A DNA stretch of 64,000 nt from Fen-1258 sp041658245 (GTDB lineage Bacteria > Bacteroidota > Ignavibacteria > Ignavibacteriales > Melioribacteraceae), in the NCBI GenBank assembly GCA_041658245.1, contig JBBAAM010000001.1, positions 62,001 through 126,000 on the forward strand, read 5' to 3'. Under the pieces are notes generated by a model. That model saw nothing but the letters and a program-made list of their open reading frames with translations. It was not told the DNA's origin and searched no databases. Shown here piece after piece: positions 8,760 through 17,991 of the stretch (positions are counted from its first letter, which is position 1; the number at the start of each line of letters is the position of its first letter). Both the position numbers and the translations under genes were made by a program.

Positions 8760-11381
8760 CTATTTTAGGTCGGCAAGAATAGTCCTCAATTTATCAAGCG
8801 CTTTTTCCCAATCGGCAAGCTTTGTCCTTTCACGTTCAAGAACTTCAGCGGGCGCTTTAGCTACAAACCCATCGTTGGAAAGTTTTTTCTTAACTCCCTC
8901 GAGCGAAGAAGTAAGACGTGCAATTTCTTTTTCGATCCGACCGCGTTCAACACCGAGGTCTATTAACTCTTCAAGAGGAATAAAAATATCGCAACCTTTG
9001 ACAACGGCAGATGCGCTAGCTTTCGGTTTTGAAATGTTCGCATCAAACTTAAGATCGTTTATGCGAACAAGAGATTTCATGTAGCGGACTTGTTCTTCAG
9101 TTACTTTCTCTGTTTTTAAGAAAACGTTTATCTGTTTTGACGAAGGAAGGTTCATCTCCCCGCGGATATTTCTGATTGCGGAAACAACTTCCTGAACAAA
9201 AATAATTTCTTCTTCAGCATTCTTATCAATTAATATATTATCGAATTTCGGAAATGAAGACGAAGAAATACTTTCACCATCTTTGCGTTCATCGAGCAGT
9301 TGCCAAATCTCTTCTGTAATAAAAGGCATAAAAGGATGAACAAGCTTCAACATTTCTTCATATAAAAGAACTGCTCTTGTTAATACGGCAGATTTCACTT
9401 CTTCGGTACCTTGATATAATCTATTTTTGGCGAGTTCTATATACCAGTCGCAGAAATCATTCCACACATAAGAATAAACAATCTTCGATCCGTTGTTCAC
9501 TTCAAATTTATCAAAAGCGTCATTAAGCTCTTTCAGTGTAGATTGAAAGCGGGACATAATCCATCTATCCGTGAAATCAATATGTTTATCTTTCAGTGCA
9601 GGACTGAGCGGAATATTTTGTGCATTCATTAATAAAAATCTTCCAGCATTCCACATCTTATTTGCAAAATTCCTTCCGATCTCAACCATCTCTGAACTAA
9701 AGAGAACATCTTGTCCAAGCGGTGCAATGTATGTCATCGTAAAACGCAAAGCGTCTGCACCGTATTCATCAATCAAATCAAGCGGATCGGGAGAATTGCC
9801 CAAAGACTTACTCATCTTTCTGCCTTGCATATCACGCACAAGACTTGTGAAATAAACATCTTTGAAAGGAATTTCTTTCATGAAGTACAATCCTGCGATG
9901 ATCATTCTTGCAACCCAAAAGAAAATTATATCCGGTGCTGTAACAAGAAGATCGGTCGGGTAATAATATTTTTGATCGCGCTTGTCGGTAAATACATCCT
10001 GAGCCCAGAGCCAGCTTGAAGCCCATGTATCAAGCACATCATCATCTTGATGCCAATTCTCAATGTCCTTCGGCGGATCAACATCGCAGTAAATTTTCTT
10101 TGTTGTTTTATGATACCACACCGGAATGCGGTGTCCCCACCACAATTGACGGGAAATACACCAATCTCGGATATTGCTCATCCAGTGTTCGTAGGTTTTT
10201 ACCCAATGTTCCGGATGAAATTTTACTTTTCCATCAAGCACAGCCTGAAGAGCAGGTTTGCAGAGATCATCCATCTTCATGAACCATTGCTCTGAAAGAT
10301 ACGGTTCGATTGGAACGTTGCCGCGTTGAGAATAACCGACTTTATTAGTGTAGTCTTCGATTTTGTGAAGTAGTTCAAGTTCTTTAAAACGAGCCACTAC
10401 TTTTTCGCGGACTTCATAACGGTCAATCTCTTGAAATTCTTTTGGAACGTTTCCGTTTGTTGTAGCATCCTCATTAAAGATGTTTACAAATTCAAGATTA
10501 TGGCGCTTGCCCATTTCGTAATCGTTTACGTCATGAGCCGGTGTAACTTTAACTGCACCGGTTCCGAATTCTTTATCAACATACTCATCAGCAAAAAGAG
10601 GAATTTCCCTTCCAACAATTGGAAGAATAATTGTTTTTCCGATAAGATGTTTGTAGCGAGTGTCTTCAGGATTTACCGCAACGCCGGTATCACCAAGCAT
10701 AGTTTCCGGACGAGTTGTTGCGACGATTACATATTCATTAGAATCCTTTACCGGATATTTGAAATACCAGAGTTTGCCCTGCACTTCTTTGAAGAAAACT
10801 TCTTCATCGGAGATAGCGGACTTTGAAGCCGGATCCCAATTTACCATTCTATAACCGCGGTAGATCAATCCTTCTTTGTAAAGATGAACAAATGCCTCGA
10901 TCACTTTTTTGTAATAGTGATCATCCATTGTAAAACGTTCTCTATCCCAGTCGCAACTAACACCAAGCTTTCTCAATTGCTCGAAAATTATTCCGCCGTA
11001 TTTTTCTTTCCACTCATAACAATGTTTTATAAATTCTTCGCGGGAGATATCGTCTTTAGTAATTCCTTTTTCTTTTAAGAGAGCAACAACTTTTGCTTCG
11101 GTGGCTATTGAAGCGTGATCAATCCCCGGAACCCAGCACGCATTGAATCCCATCATTCGTTTGTAGCGGATGTAAATATCCTGCAGAGTGTTGTTGAGAA
11201 TATGTCCTATGTGAAGTATTCCGGTAATGTTCGGCGGAGGAATTACAATTGTGTATGGAGTTTTGCTTTCATCAACTTCCGAATGATAAAGGTTGTGATC
11301 TTCCCAATACTTATACCATTTGTCTTCCGCGTCTTTGGGATTGTAGGCTTTCGGAATATCTGCAAGATTTTTTGGATGCAT
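8760..11381 (-). CDS. valS: Valyl-tRNA synthetase
   Basis: An 873-residue class I aminoacyl-tRNA synthetase that charges tRNA-Val with valine in the cytoplasm. The HIGH motif reads HIGH at 57-60 (PPPNITGILHIGH), the CP1 editing domain contains ATTRPETMLGDT at 221-232, and the KMSKS loop is exact at 522-526. The C-terminus ends in the valyl-specific coiled coil (EKEIARLTSSLEGVKKKLSN and following). Length is typical of bacterial ValS. It is separated from the upstream carbonic anhydrase gene by a strong terminator, so it is expressed from its own promoter between that hairpin and 11381. Confidence 0.97.
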   Translation of the reverse strand: MHPKNLADIPKAYNPKDAEDKWYKYWEDHNLYHSEVDESKTPYTIVIPPPNITGILHIGHILNNTLQDIYIRYKRMMGFNACWVPGIDHASIATEAKVVALLKEKGITKDDISREEFIKHCYEWKEKYGGIIFEQLRKLGVSCDWDRERFTMDDHYYKKVIEAFVHLYKEGLIYRGYRMVNWDPASKSAISDEEVFFKEVQGKLWYFKYPVKDSNEYVIVATTRPETMLGDTGVAVNPEDTRYKHLIGKTIILPIVGREIPLFADEYVDKEFGTGAVKVTPAHDVNDYEMGKRHNLEFVNIFNEDATTNGNVPKEFQEIDRYEVREKVVARFKELELLHKIEDYTNKVGYSQRGNVPIEPYLSEQWFMKMDDLCKPALQAVLDGKVKFHPEHWVKTYEHWMSNIRDWCISRQLWWGHRIPVWYHKTTKKIYCDVDPPKDIENWHQDDDVLDTWASSWLWAQDVFTDKRDQKYYYPTDLLVTAPDIIFFWVARMIIAGLYFMKEIPFKDVYFTSLVRDMQGRKMSKSLGNSPDPLDLIDEYGADALRFTMTYIAPLGQDVLFSSEMVEIGRNFANKMWNAGRFLLMNAQNIPLSPALKDKHIDFTDRWIMSRFQSTLKELNDAFDKFEVNNGSKIVYSYVWNDFCDWYIELAKNRLYQGTEEVKSAVLTRAVLLYEEMLKLVHPFMPFITEEIWQLLDERKDGESISSSSFPKFDNILIDKNAEEEIIFVQEVVSAIRNIRGEMNLPSSKQINVFLKTEKVTEEQVRYMKSLVRINDLKFDANISKPKASASAVVKGCDIFIPLEELIDLGVERGRIEKEIARLTSSLEGVKKKLSNDGFVAKAPAEVLERERTKLADWEKALDKLRTILADLK

Positions 11382-11428
11382 TTACAACTCTAAATTTTTC
11401 AATAATTAATGCAAATATAATAAAAAGA

Positions 11429-11450
11429 AAAGCCGCATAAGAGCGGCTTT
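11429..11450 (-). terminator. Rho-independent terminator after the carbonic anhydrase gene
   Basis: A perfect eight-base stem (AAAGCCGC with GCGGCTTT) surrounds a six-base loop and overlaps the last base of the carbonic anhydrase stop codon. On the minus strand it is followed by TTTTCTTTTT. It separates this gene from valS. Confidence 0.88.
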
Positions 11451-12109
11451 CATTTTCGGTTAATGTTTTCTAATGTTGATAACGCTGATTGATAAATAGC
11501 AGGAAGCTCATTGTTATTAGTAATGCATATATTCAAATCATTTAAAAGTCCGTTATGAAGACCGTAGATCCATCCGTGAACAGATAATTCTTGCCCACTT
11601 TCCCATGCTTGCTGAACAATAGTTGTTTCGCTTACATTAACAACTTGCTCAATAACATTAAGTTCACAAAGACGGTTTAATCTTGAATTCTCATCAATAA
11701 TTTTTGATAACAACTCGTTATGTTTTTGCATAACATCTTTTGTATGACGAAGCCAATTGTCAATTAATCCCAACTTTAGATTCTTAAATGCAGCTTGAAC
11801 GCCGCCGCATCCGTAATGCCCACAAACAATTATATGTCTCACCTTTAAAACTTCAACAGCGTATTGAATAACTGATAAACAATTTAAATCGGTATGAACG
11901 ACTAAGTTCGCAACATTTCTGTGAACAAATAGTTCGCCTGATTGAAGTCCTACAATTTGATTAGCAGGAACACGGCTATCCGAACAGCCGATCCATAAAT
12001 ATTCCGGTGATTGTTGTTGTGAAAGACTTTGGAAAAAATTCGGATCAACAGATTTAATTCCTGTTGCCCAATTCCGATTGTTCTCAATTAATTTTTTTAA
12101 TGTTCGCAT
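11450..12109 (-). CDS. Beta-class carbonic anhydrase, cytoplasmic
   Basis: A 219-residue enzyme that interconverts CO2 and bicarbonate. Zinc ligands are visible: Cys42 and Asp44 in CSDSR, His98 and Cys101 in CGHYGCGG. Arg46 completes the Asp-Arg pair. There is no signal peptide, so it acts in the cytoplasm, unlike the second beta enzyme at 34711. It is transcribed alone: a 126-base AT-rich gap lies upstream and a terminator directly after the stop. Bicarbonate supply for carboxylations is the usual role. Confidence 0.94.
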   Translation of the reverse strand: MRTLKKLIENNRNWATGIKSVDPNFFQSLSQQQSPEYLWIGCSDSRVPANQIVGLQSGELFVHRNVANLVVHTDLNCLSVIQYAVEVLKVRHIIVCGHYGCGGVQAAFKNLKLGLIDNWLRHTKDVMQKHNELLSKIIDENSRLNRLCELNVIEQVVNVSETTIVQQAWESGQELSVHGWIYGLHNGLLNDLNICITNNNELPAIYQSALSTLENINRK

Positions 12110-12235
12110 AAAATACCATATAGGTGAATAATTAAACTAAATATAGTAAACGGTGCACAAAATTATTATATAGAAATGGAAAATCTATAAGACAATTAAT
12201 AACTTTTTATCAGCGAACAATTTATTGTGATATTT

Positions 12236-12941
12236 TTATTTCAGAACCACCCAATTCTCAATTGTTCCGGAAGTTGCAAAAGTTTCTCCGCTGTAGTTAA
12301 GCAAATCAACGTTTCTTGCTTCCGCAGAGATAATTAAATCATTCCTAGATGTTAACCCGCGCAATTGATAATTCTGAAACAAGGAGTTGGTCATAAGGTC
12401 AAAATAAGAGATCATCTTTCTGCCGGTGTTTGTGATTTGGACTACGGCAATATCTGACATGGTTTGTGAACCGATGTGTGTACCGATCTGTTTTCCGGCA
12501 ACAACTTTATCTCCAACGTTTAGGGGGCTTAATAATTTTAGATGAAAGATTATAAAAATAAAGTTGGGATACTGATCTGATTTAATTTGTATTTGAGTGC
12601 CCGCCCATTCATCGAATATCCTATCTACTATTCCGTTGACCGGTGAATATATTTTTACAGATGACCAATCCGTTCCTCCACAAGGCATATAGTAATACTT
12701 CATGCTTCTGCAATGTTCAAAATCGTCTGAGTAATCGTGTCCGATGCCGGAACGGAATTTTGAGATTTGACAAATCTTGTTCAATTCAATGTAATCGGAA
12801 TTGACAAATTGCGGAATTATTGTTGGGGTCCGGATTAACAACTTCATCGGAGCTGTTATTTTTTGAAGCACATGAAACAAAATATGCAGAGCAAAATGCA
12901 ATGAAGAAAAAGAAAAATAAAATTTTAAATCTATATTGCAT
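12236..12941 (-). CDS. M23/LytM-like lipoprotein with an apparent frameshift
   Basis: The long open frame starts at 12901, but its first residues look non-coding. In another frame an ATG at 12941, behind AAGGA, opens a typical lipoprotein signal (hydrophobic run then FVSCASKNNSS). That frame runs into a stop shortly after a run of four G at 12825-12828 (plus strand). Removing one base there joins it to the long frame at PTIIPQFVNS, giving about 235 residues. The body has the strand pattern of the duplicated hybrid motif of M23 peptidases (IYSPVNGIVDRI, GTQIQIKS, FHLK, GDKVVAGKQIG). The catalytic histidines are incomplete, so it may be a non-enzymatic envelope protein. The one-base shift may be a real mutation or a sequencing error. 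Confidence 0.6.
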
Positions 12942-12963
12942 AAATAATTCCTTCACAATTTTT

Positions 12964-13620
12964 TTAATCGAGCAGATATAAATAGTTCGGCAATTTTATT
13001 TTTATTCCCGTGTTGCCGCCAGCAAGATCACTCCACTTATCGCCGACACAAGCAATTATGTTATAACCTTTAGACACTAGTTCTTTGCGTTTTGCGGCTT
13101 TCCATTCTACGGCAGGAATTTCGCGTTCGCGATCTGATCGTATGATCAAGGTATCAAATTTTGTGTAACCTTGTTCAACAAGATTTCTCTTCGTTGCATC
13201 ACCAACTTCTGCATAACGTCCGGTAACAAAAATTACGTGTATGTTCCTTAAAATGAGATGGTCATAAAATCGTTTTGTGTCTTTAATGGCAGGTGCAATT
13301 CCTTTTTGCTGCCATTCGTTCCAAAGTTTATAAATGTATCCGAATCCGATTTCCTTTGTGTATTCATAATTTGAAAGAGCGGTTTCGTCAATATCAAAAA
13401 CTACGGCAGGTTTGCCGGTAAGTTTTATTCCATCCATTTGATCAATAGCATCATCAATTATCTTTGCACACTCGCGGTCGAACTCGCCTGATTCATAATA
13501 TGCTTGAACTGCATTCTTTGCCGCACTAAGACTCATCACTTTAAGTGTTGGATCTGTTGAAGTACAGCTTATAGTCAAAAACGCAAAAAGAATTGTTATA
13601 TAAATTTTTGGTAATTTCAA
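12964..13620 (-). CDS. HAD-type acid phosphatase, class B / lipoprotein e(P4) family
   Basis: A phosphatase of the HAD superfamily. The nucleophile motif reads VVFDIDETALSN, the second motif VIFVTGRYAE and the acidic motif GDKWSDL, with the cap typical of the e(P4)/class B group that removes phosphate from nucleotides outside the cytoplasm. I place the start at TTG 13620 because the next 17 residues form a lipoprotein signal ending TISCTS. The frame is open further to an ATG at 13710 that overlaps the stop of the MutS-like gene by four bases, but the extra 30 residues resemble no signal peptide. Either way it is coupled to or directly follows that gene. Confidence 0.83.
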   Translation of the reverse strand: MKLPKIYITILFAFLTISCTSTDPTLKVMSLSAAKNAVQAYYESGEFDRECAKIIDDAIDQMDGIKLTGKPAVVFDIDETALSNYEYTKEIGFGYIYKLWNEWQQKGIAPAIKDTKRFYDHLILRNIHVIFVTGRYAEVGDATKRNLVEQGYTKFDTLIIRSDREREIPAVEWKAAKRKELVSKGYNIIACVGDKWSDLAGGNTGIKIKLPNYLYLLD

Positions 13621-13706
13621 TTTTTCTCGAAAAAGTTCAGACAAAAAACAGATGTCTAATAGACGATTGGAAATATAATTAACCGGGAAGAAAACACTTA
13701 CACCTT

Positions 13707-15317
13707 TCATTTTTCTATTAACTTTTTTGCCCCATCAACGATTGATTTGGGGTAGCCGACATATTCTAAAAGAGCAATTGCGTTTTTGCTTGTTGCGGTT
13801 CCTTTATGAAGTTTATAGTCGAAGTGAAGACCACCTTCTGTCATTTCTTCCCGGAAGTGATAGTTTAGATAATTCCCTTTCAGAATTTCAGTTAGCTGCA
13901 AATCATGGGTTGCGAGAATTGTAAAATCTTTTCCGTTCATCAAATATTTAAGAACTTCAATTGATGCCGCAGTCCTTTCTATGGAATTTGTTCCTCTAAA
14001 AATTTCATCAATGATAAACAAATTAATATTATTTGTCCGTGAAGCATTAACAATTCTAAGAATAGATTCAACCTCCGCCATATAATAACTTTTACCGGAC
14101 ATTAGATCATCAGCTCTTTCAATTGAAGAAATTATTTTTAGAAACGGAGCTTTATATTTTTTTGCGGTACACATATTTAATGTCTGAGCAAGAATAGCAT
14201 TAATGCCAATCGTTTTTAAGAAAGTTGTTTTGCCGGACATGTTGGACCCGGTAATAAGAATATTTTTCGATTCGAATTTAAAATTGTTGGAGATAGGATT
14301 AACAAGTAAAGGATGAAATATTTCGTTTACATCAAATTGATTAGAATCACCGCTAAACAATGGATTGGTAAAATTTGGAAACTGCTTCCTATATGATGCG
14401 ATTGAAATCATGGCGTCTAAATATCCGACGGTTTCAAAAAGTTTCTGCAAACCGGTAAGATTAATTTTTATCTTATTTAAGGCGGAATAAAATCCGGTTA
14501 ATTGAGACAAGAAATAAATATTGAAATAAGTGGCAATCGGATTATCTTCACTTAGCTGAAGCGAGTAAATATTATATGCAACAGACCTGACAGGCTTTAT
14601 ATTTCTGCCAATATCGGCACGTATCTCAGGAAAATCATTTTCTATGAGAGAATAAACTTTCCCGGCCGTATTGATTAATACTGAAAGATACTGGAACGAT
14701 GCAAGAAATTGTTTCAACTTATTCCGGTATAGAAAAACAATGATCGAATTAAGAACAAAAAGAATAACCGTAAAACCAATGTGGAAGAAACCGAAAACGG
14801 CAAAAATTAAAAACCAAATTGCAAATGCGGAAAGGCAATAAAACAAGAAAGCATATTTTGGTTTTGGCGGAAGGAGAGTCCACAAAGAAAACACTAAATG
14901 TTTTACATAAGGCCTTGTAAGTGGTAATAAAGCGATTTGAATCTTTTCTCTTATAACATTATTATTTGCAAACGTTGTAATTATTTTTTCACGTGCATCT
15001 AATTCTTTTTGAGAAAGCAAAGGGTTTCTTAAAAGATCGTAAAGACATTGAGCGCCGATTGGTGTAACGGTTCTATTTACTACTTTAAAATATTCATCCA
15101 TGTCAAGATCTTTCCATGTGTCATCACCAATTGTATCCCTCTTTTCTTTGAAATCGAATAATAACTTTGAACTTTCTATATCCGATGGAACTTCGGGAAA
15201 TTTTCCCCATTGACTGCGAAGCTTTTTTATTGAACGGTATTTAACAATAGCTGAGTAGACTTTAGAAAATAAAATTACGACAGTTAGAAATGATATAAAG
15301 AGAATAAAATTGTTCAT
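13707..15317 (-). CDS. MutS-related ATPase with membrane segments
   Basis: A 536-residue protein whose C-terminal third is a MutS-type ABC ATPase: Walker A GSNMSGKTT at 357-365, Walker B LFIIDEIFRGTN at 433-444, and the H-loop LATHDLQ. The N-terminal mismatch-recognition domains of MutS are absent. Instead there is an N-terminal hydrophobic segment (about 3-20) and a membrane pair near 155-195. Such shortened MutS-like proteins are widespread in this bacterial group and have no settled function, and mismatch repair is unlikely. It lies 69 bases after hslU and overlaps the possible early start of the phosphatase gene. Confidence 0.82.
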   Translation of the reverse strand: MNNFILFISFLTVVILFSKVYSAIVKYRSIKKLRSQWGKFPEVPSDIESSKLLFDFKEKRDTIGDDTWKDLDMDEYFKVVNRTVTPIGAQCLYDLLRNPLLSQKELDAREKIITTFANNNVIREKIQIALLPLTRPYVKHLVFSLWTLLPPKPKYAFLFYCLSAFAIWFLIFAVFGFFHIGFTVILFVLNSIIVFLYRNKLKQFLASFQYLSVLINTAGKVYSLIENDFPEIRADIGRNIKPVRSVAYNIYSLQLSEDNPIATYFNIYFLSQLTGFYSALNKIKINLTGLQKLFETVGYLDAMISIASYRKQFPNFTNPLFSGDSNQFDVNEIFHPLLVNPISNNFKFESKNILITGSNMSGKTTFLKTIGINAILAQTLNMCTAKKYKAPFLKIISSIERADDLMSGKSYYMAEVESILRIVNASRTNNINLFIIDEIFRGTNSIERTAASIEVLKYLMNGKDFTILATHDLQLTEILKGNYLNYHFREEMTEGGLHFDYKLHKGTATSKNAIALLEYVGYPKSIVDGAKKLIEK

Positions 15318-15385
15318 TATTCAAATACCGGATATTTACGATAAACTTGTACGCTCAAATTTATAATACTTTACAAAAATAAATT

Positions 15386-16750
15386 TTATAAAATATATTT
15401 ACTCAAATCTCTGTCCTTAACTATCTTATCCAACTTCTCATGTACCATTTCACCGGTGATTTCGATTGCCGCTTCGGGCATTTTATCAGGTACTTCAAAA
15501 AGAATATCCTCGAGCAAAGTTGTAAGAATTGTGTGCAATCTTCTTGCACCAATATTTTCTACCTGATCATTTACAACTGCGGCGGTGCGCGCCACTTCCT
15601 TAATAGCATCTTCCTTGAATGAAATATCAACACCTTCTGTTTGAAGCAACGCAGAATATTGTTTGAGCAATGCATTCTTTGGGAGAGTAAGAATTTTTAC
15701 AAAGTCATCTTCGCTCAAACTTTTCAATTCAACCCGGATAGGGAAACGTCCTTGAAGTTCCGGAATCAGATCGCTCGGTTTTGAAACATGAAATGCGCCG
15801 GAAGCGATGAACAGAACATGATCTGTTTTTACCGGACCGTATTTTGTATTTACTGTTGAACCTTCAACGATTGGAAGAAGATCGCGTTGTACGCCTTCAC
15901 GGGAAACATCCGGACCTTGTTGGCTTTTGGCTCCCGCAATTTTATCTATCTCATCAATAAAAACAATTCCGGCTTCTTGAACTCGTTTAATAGCTTCGCG
16001 CTGAACGGCTTCCATATCAATTAATTTTTCTGCTTCTTCCTGAGCAATTATTTTTCTTGCTTCGCGTATCGGCGTTTTGCGTTTCTTTTTCTTTTTGGGA
16101 ATCATACTGCTCATCATCTCTTGCAAGTTCATCGTCATATCATCCATTCCCATTGGTCCAAGTACCTGCATACCAAACGCCGGCGCAGATGTATCAAACT
16201 CAATTAACTTATCATCCATCTCTCCGTTGCGGAGTTTTTCTCTCATCCACTCGCGTGTTTTTTCATTACGCAGTTCTTCGTTTTCGCCGTTCTCGTCTTC
16301 TACGGCAGAAGATTTTTTCTGCGGAGGAATTAGTTGATCTAAAACTCTTTCTTCCGCCAGTCGTTCTGCTTTTTCCTGTACCTCGGTTGTTTTTTCTGAA
16401 CGAACCATACTGACGGCAAGTTCTGCAAGATCGCGTATCATTGATTCAACATCACGCCCCACATAGCCGACTTCAGTGTATTTCGATGCTTCTACTTTTA
16501 TAAACGGAGCTCCGGAAAGTTTAGCAAGACGGCGTGCGATCTCGGTTTTGCCAACGCCGGTTGGACCGATCAGAATAATATTGTTAGGCATAATTTCTTC
16601 TTTGATGCTTTCCGCCACCTGCTGCCGCCGCCATCTGTTGCGTAATGCAATTGCAACTGCACGCTTCGCATCATCCTGTCCGATAATATATTTATCCAGC
16701 TCTTTAACAATTTGTGTTGGTGTAAGATTTTTAATTAGATCGTTATTCAT
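15386..16750 (-). CDS. hslU: ATP-dependent protease ATPase subunit HslU
   Basis: The AAA+ unfoldase that feeds proteins to the HslV peptidase in the cytoplasm. Walker A (GPTGVGKTE) lies near residue 62, the GYVGRDVESM pore region follows, then a charged I domain, Walker B (GIVFIDEIDKIAG) and sensor residues, with the typical C-terminus DLSKYIL that docks into HslV. The frame is open five codons further to an ATG at 16765 overlapping the hslV stop. The ATG at 16750 is preferred because GAGG precedes it at the right distance and the family begins near LTPTQIVKELDKYIIGQ. It forms an operon with hslV. Confidence 0.96.
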   Translation of the reverse strand: MNNDLIKNLTPTQIVKELDKYIIGQDDAKRAVAIALRNRWRRQQVAESIKEEIMPNNIILIGPTGVGKTEIARRLAKLSGAPFIKVEASKYTEVGYVGRDVESMIRDLAELAVSMVRSEKTTEVQEKAERLAEERVLDQLIPPQKKSSAVEDENGENEELRNEKTREWMREKLRNGEMDDKLIEFDTSAPAFGMQVLGPMGMDDMTMNLQEMMSSMIPKKKKKRKTPIREARKIIAQEEAEKLIDMEAVQREAIKRVQEAGIVFIDEIDKIAGAKSQQGPDVSREGVQRDLLPIVEGSTVNTKYGPVKTDHVLFIASGAFHVSKPSDLIPELQGRFPIRVELKSLSEDDFVKILTLPKNALLKQYSALLQTEGVDISFKEDAIKEVARTAAVVNDQVENIGARRLHTILTTLLEDILFEVPDKMPEAAIEITGEMVHEKLDKIVKDRDLSKYIL

Positions 16751-16761
16751 TCTTCGTTTCC

Positions 16762-17298
16762 TCATTTGCCGATCACTTCGACAGTGATTTTTTCGTTTGT
16801 ATAAATGCAGATATCTGCTGCAACTTTCAGCGCTTCTTCTACAATTTCTTTTGAAGAAAGGTTGCTGTATTTTTTTAACATTTTTGCTGCGGCAAGAGCG
16901 TACATTCCGCCGCTTCCGATTGCAACTATATTATCTTCGGGTTCAATAACATCTCCGGTACCTGAGACAATAAATGCTTTCTCTTCCGAGATAATTGCAA
17001 GCATTGCCTCAAGCTTTCGCAAATATTTATCCGTGCGCCAATCTTTAGCAAGCTCTACAACAGCACGACTTAAATTACCGCTGTACTGTTCAAGCTTTTC
17101 TTCAAATCTTGCTAGGAGTGTGAACGCATCTGCAGTAGAACCTGCAAATCCGCAAATAACTTTTCCGTTAAGAAGCTTGCGGATCTTCATTGAGTTATGC
17201 TTCATCACAGTGTTGCCGAGAGTAACTTGCCCGTCTCCGCCAAGAGCAGCTTCCCCGTCTTTAATTATTCCTAAAATTGTTGTTGATCGAATTTTCAT
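16762..17298 (-). CDS. hslV: ATP-dependent protease peptidase subunit HslV
   Basis: A 178-residue N-terminal-nucleophile peptidase of the proteasome beta type. The mature enzyme should begin at the Thr within RSTTILGI after loss of a short propeptide, and GGDGQVTLGNTVMKH and the following helices match HslV closely. It assembles as a double hexameric ring with HslU, whose gene follows at once (stop and upstream ATG overlap). An AGGAG site precedes its ATG. A long imperfect hairpin at 17331-17372 lies upstream, between the methyltransferase-like gene and hslV, and could affect expression of the pair. Confidence 0.96.
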   Translation of the reverse strand: MKIRSTTILGIIKDGEAALGGDGQVTLGNTVMKHNSMKIRKLLNGKVICGFAGSTADAFTLLARFEEKLEQYSGNLSRAVVELAKDWRTDKYLRKLEAMLAIISEEKAFIVSGTGDVIEPEDNIVAIGSGGMYALAAAKMLKKYSNLSSKEIVEEALKVAADICIYTNEKITVEVIGK

Positions 17299-17330
17299 TT
17301 TACACTCTCCTAAAAATTAGTTTACAAGTG

Positions 17331-17372
17331 CGAAGTATGAAGATTTTTAATTGTTTTGTCCTTCGTACTTCG
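17331..17372. repeat. Inverted repeat made of heptamer units before hslV
   Basis: Arms CGAAGTATGAAG (17331-17342) and CTTCGTACTTCG (17361-17372) pair with one G-U position across an 18-base loop. One arm lies inside the last codons of the upstream gene. The arms are built from seven-base units (AAGTACA, AAGTTCG, AAGTACG, AAGGACA on the minus strand, 17357-17384). It could act as a partial terminator or RNA processing site upstream of hslVU. Confidence 0.55.
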
Positions 17373-17991
17373 AACTTTGTACTTTCCAAGGAAATAATCT
17401 TGGTACTCTCTTCTGATAGTCCCTGTATTCATCGCCAAATTTTTCTTCAAGTTTCCGCTCTTCATAAATCGAACCGATATAAAAATAAACAACCATGCAA
17501 ATGAACATTACAAAGTAAAACAAACTCATCGTTGGGCGGAATCCTAAAAACAAAATTGAGAACAAGTAAATTGGATGACGAACAATCTTAAACGCACCTT
17601 CGATCTTCAAAGTTTGTCTCTCATCCAAATCTTCAACTTTGTATTCACCACGCAGATAACGCTCTATCTGAGCCGTTCCGAGAAACTCTTTTAAGTTGAT
17701 CGGCTTAGTTGCCCAGACTAATCCAATTAGTGAAAGAACTTGGAGTGCAAATGTAATAATATCGAAAGGAAACAGTAAGTCGTAAACAATTACATTAGGT
17801 TTGGGAGCGACTGCATAAAAAACAATAAAGAATGACAAAGAAGATAAATTATAAAACAACCGGTAGAAAGCTATCTTTGCGCCAAGTTTTTCTGCAAGCG
17901 CAATTTTTGTTTTATTCGAGGCAAGCAGCGTGTGTGAAAAAGCAAATAGTGTGAATAATAAAATGATGATAAATATATCTGCAGCAATCAT
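17347..17991 (-). CDS. Isoprenylcysteine methyltransferase-like membrane protein
   Basis: A 214-residue inner-membrane protein with about five or six hydrophobic segments. The C-terminal pattern VRHPIYLFSILFLGF...EERKLEEKFGDEYRDYQKRVPRLFPW is the hallmark of the ICMT/phospholipid methyltransferase family, which binds S-adenosylmethionine, and the N-terminal half resembles NnrU-type proteins. The substrate is unknown. The last ten residues (KVQSSKYEGQ) are encoded by a degenerate heptamer repeat, so the natural C-terminus has probably been extended by repeat growth. Its ATG overlaps the rpoN stop as ATGA, which implies translational coupling. Confidence 0.8.
   Translation of the reverse strand: MIAADIFIIILLFTLFAFSHTLLASNKTKIALAEKLGAKIAFYRLFYNLSSLSFFIVFYAVAPKPNVIVYDLLFPFDIITFALQVLSLIGLVWATKPINLKEFLGTAQIERYLRGEYKVEDLDERQTLKIEGAFKIVRHPIYLFSILFLGFRPTMSLFYFVMFICMVVYFYIGSIYEERKLEEKFGDEYRDYQKRVPRLFPWKVQSSKYEGQNN

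Noticed and set aside
16057..16413. Long plus-strand frames inside hslU and other conserved genes
   Set aside because: They are antisense shadows of strongly conserved genes and have no protein-like composition.
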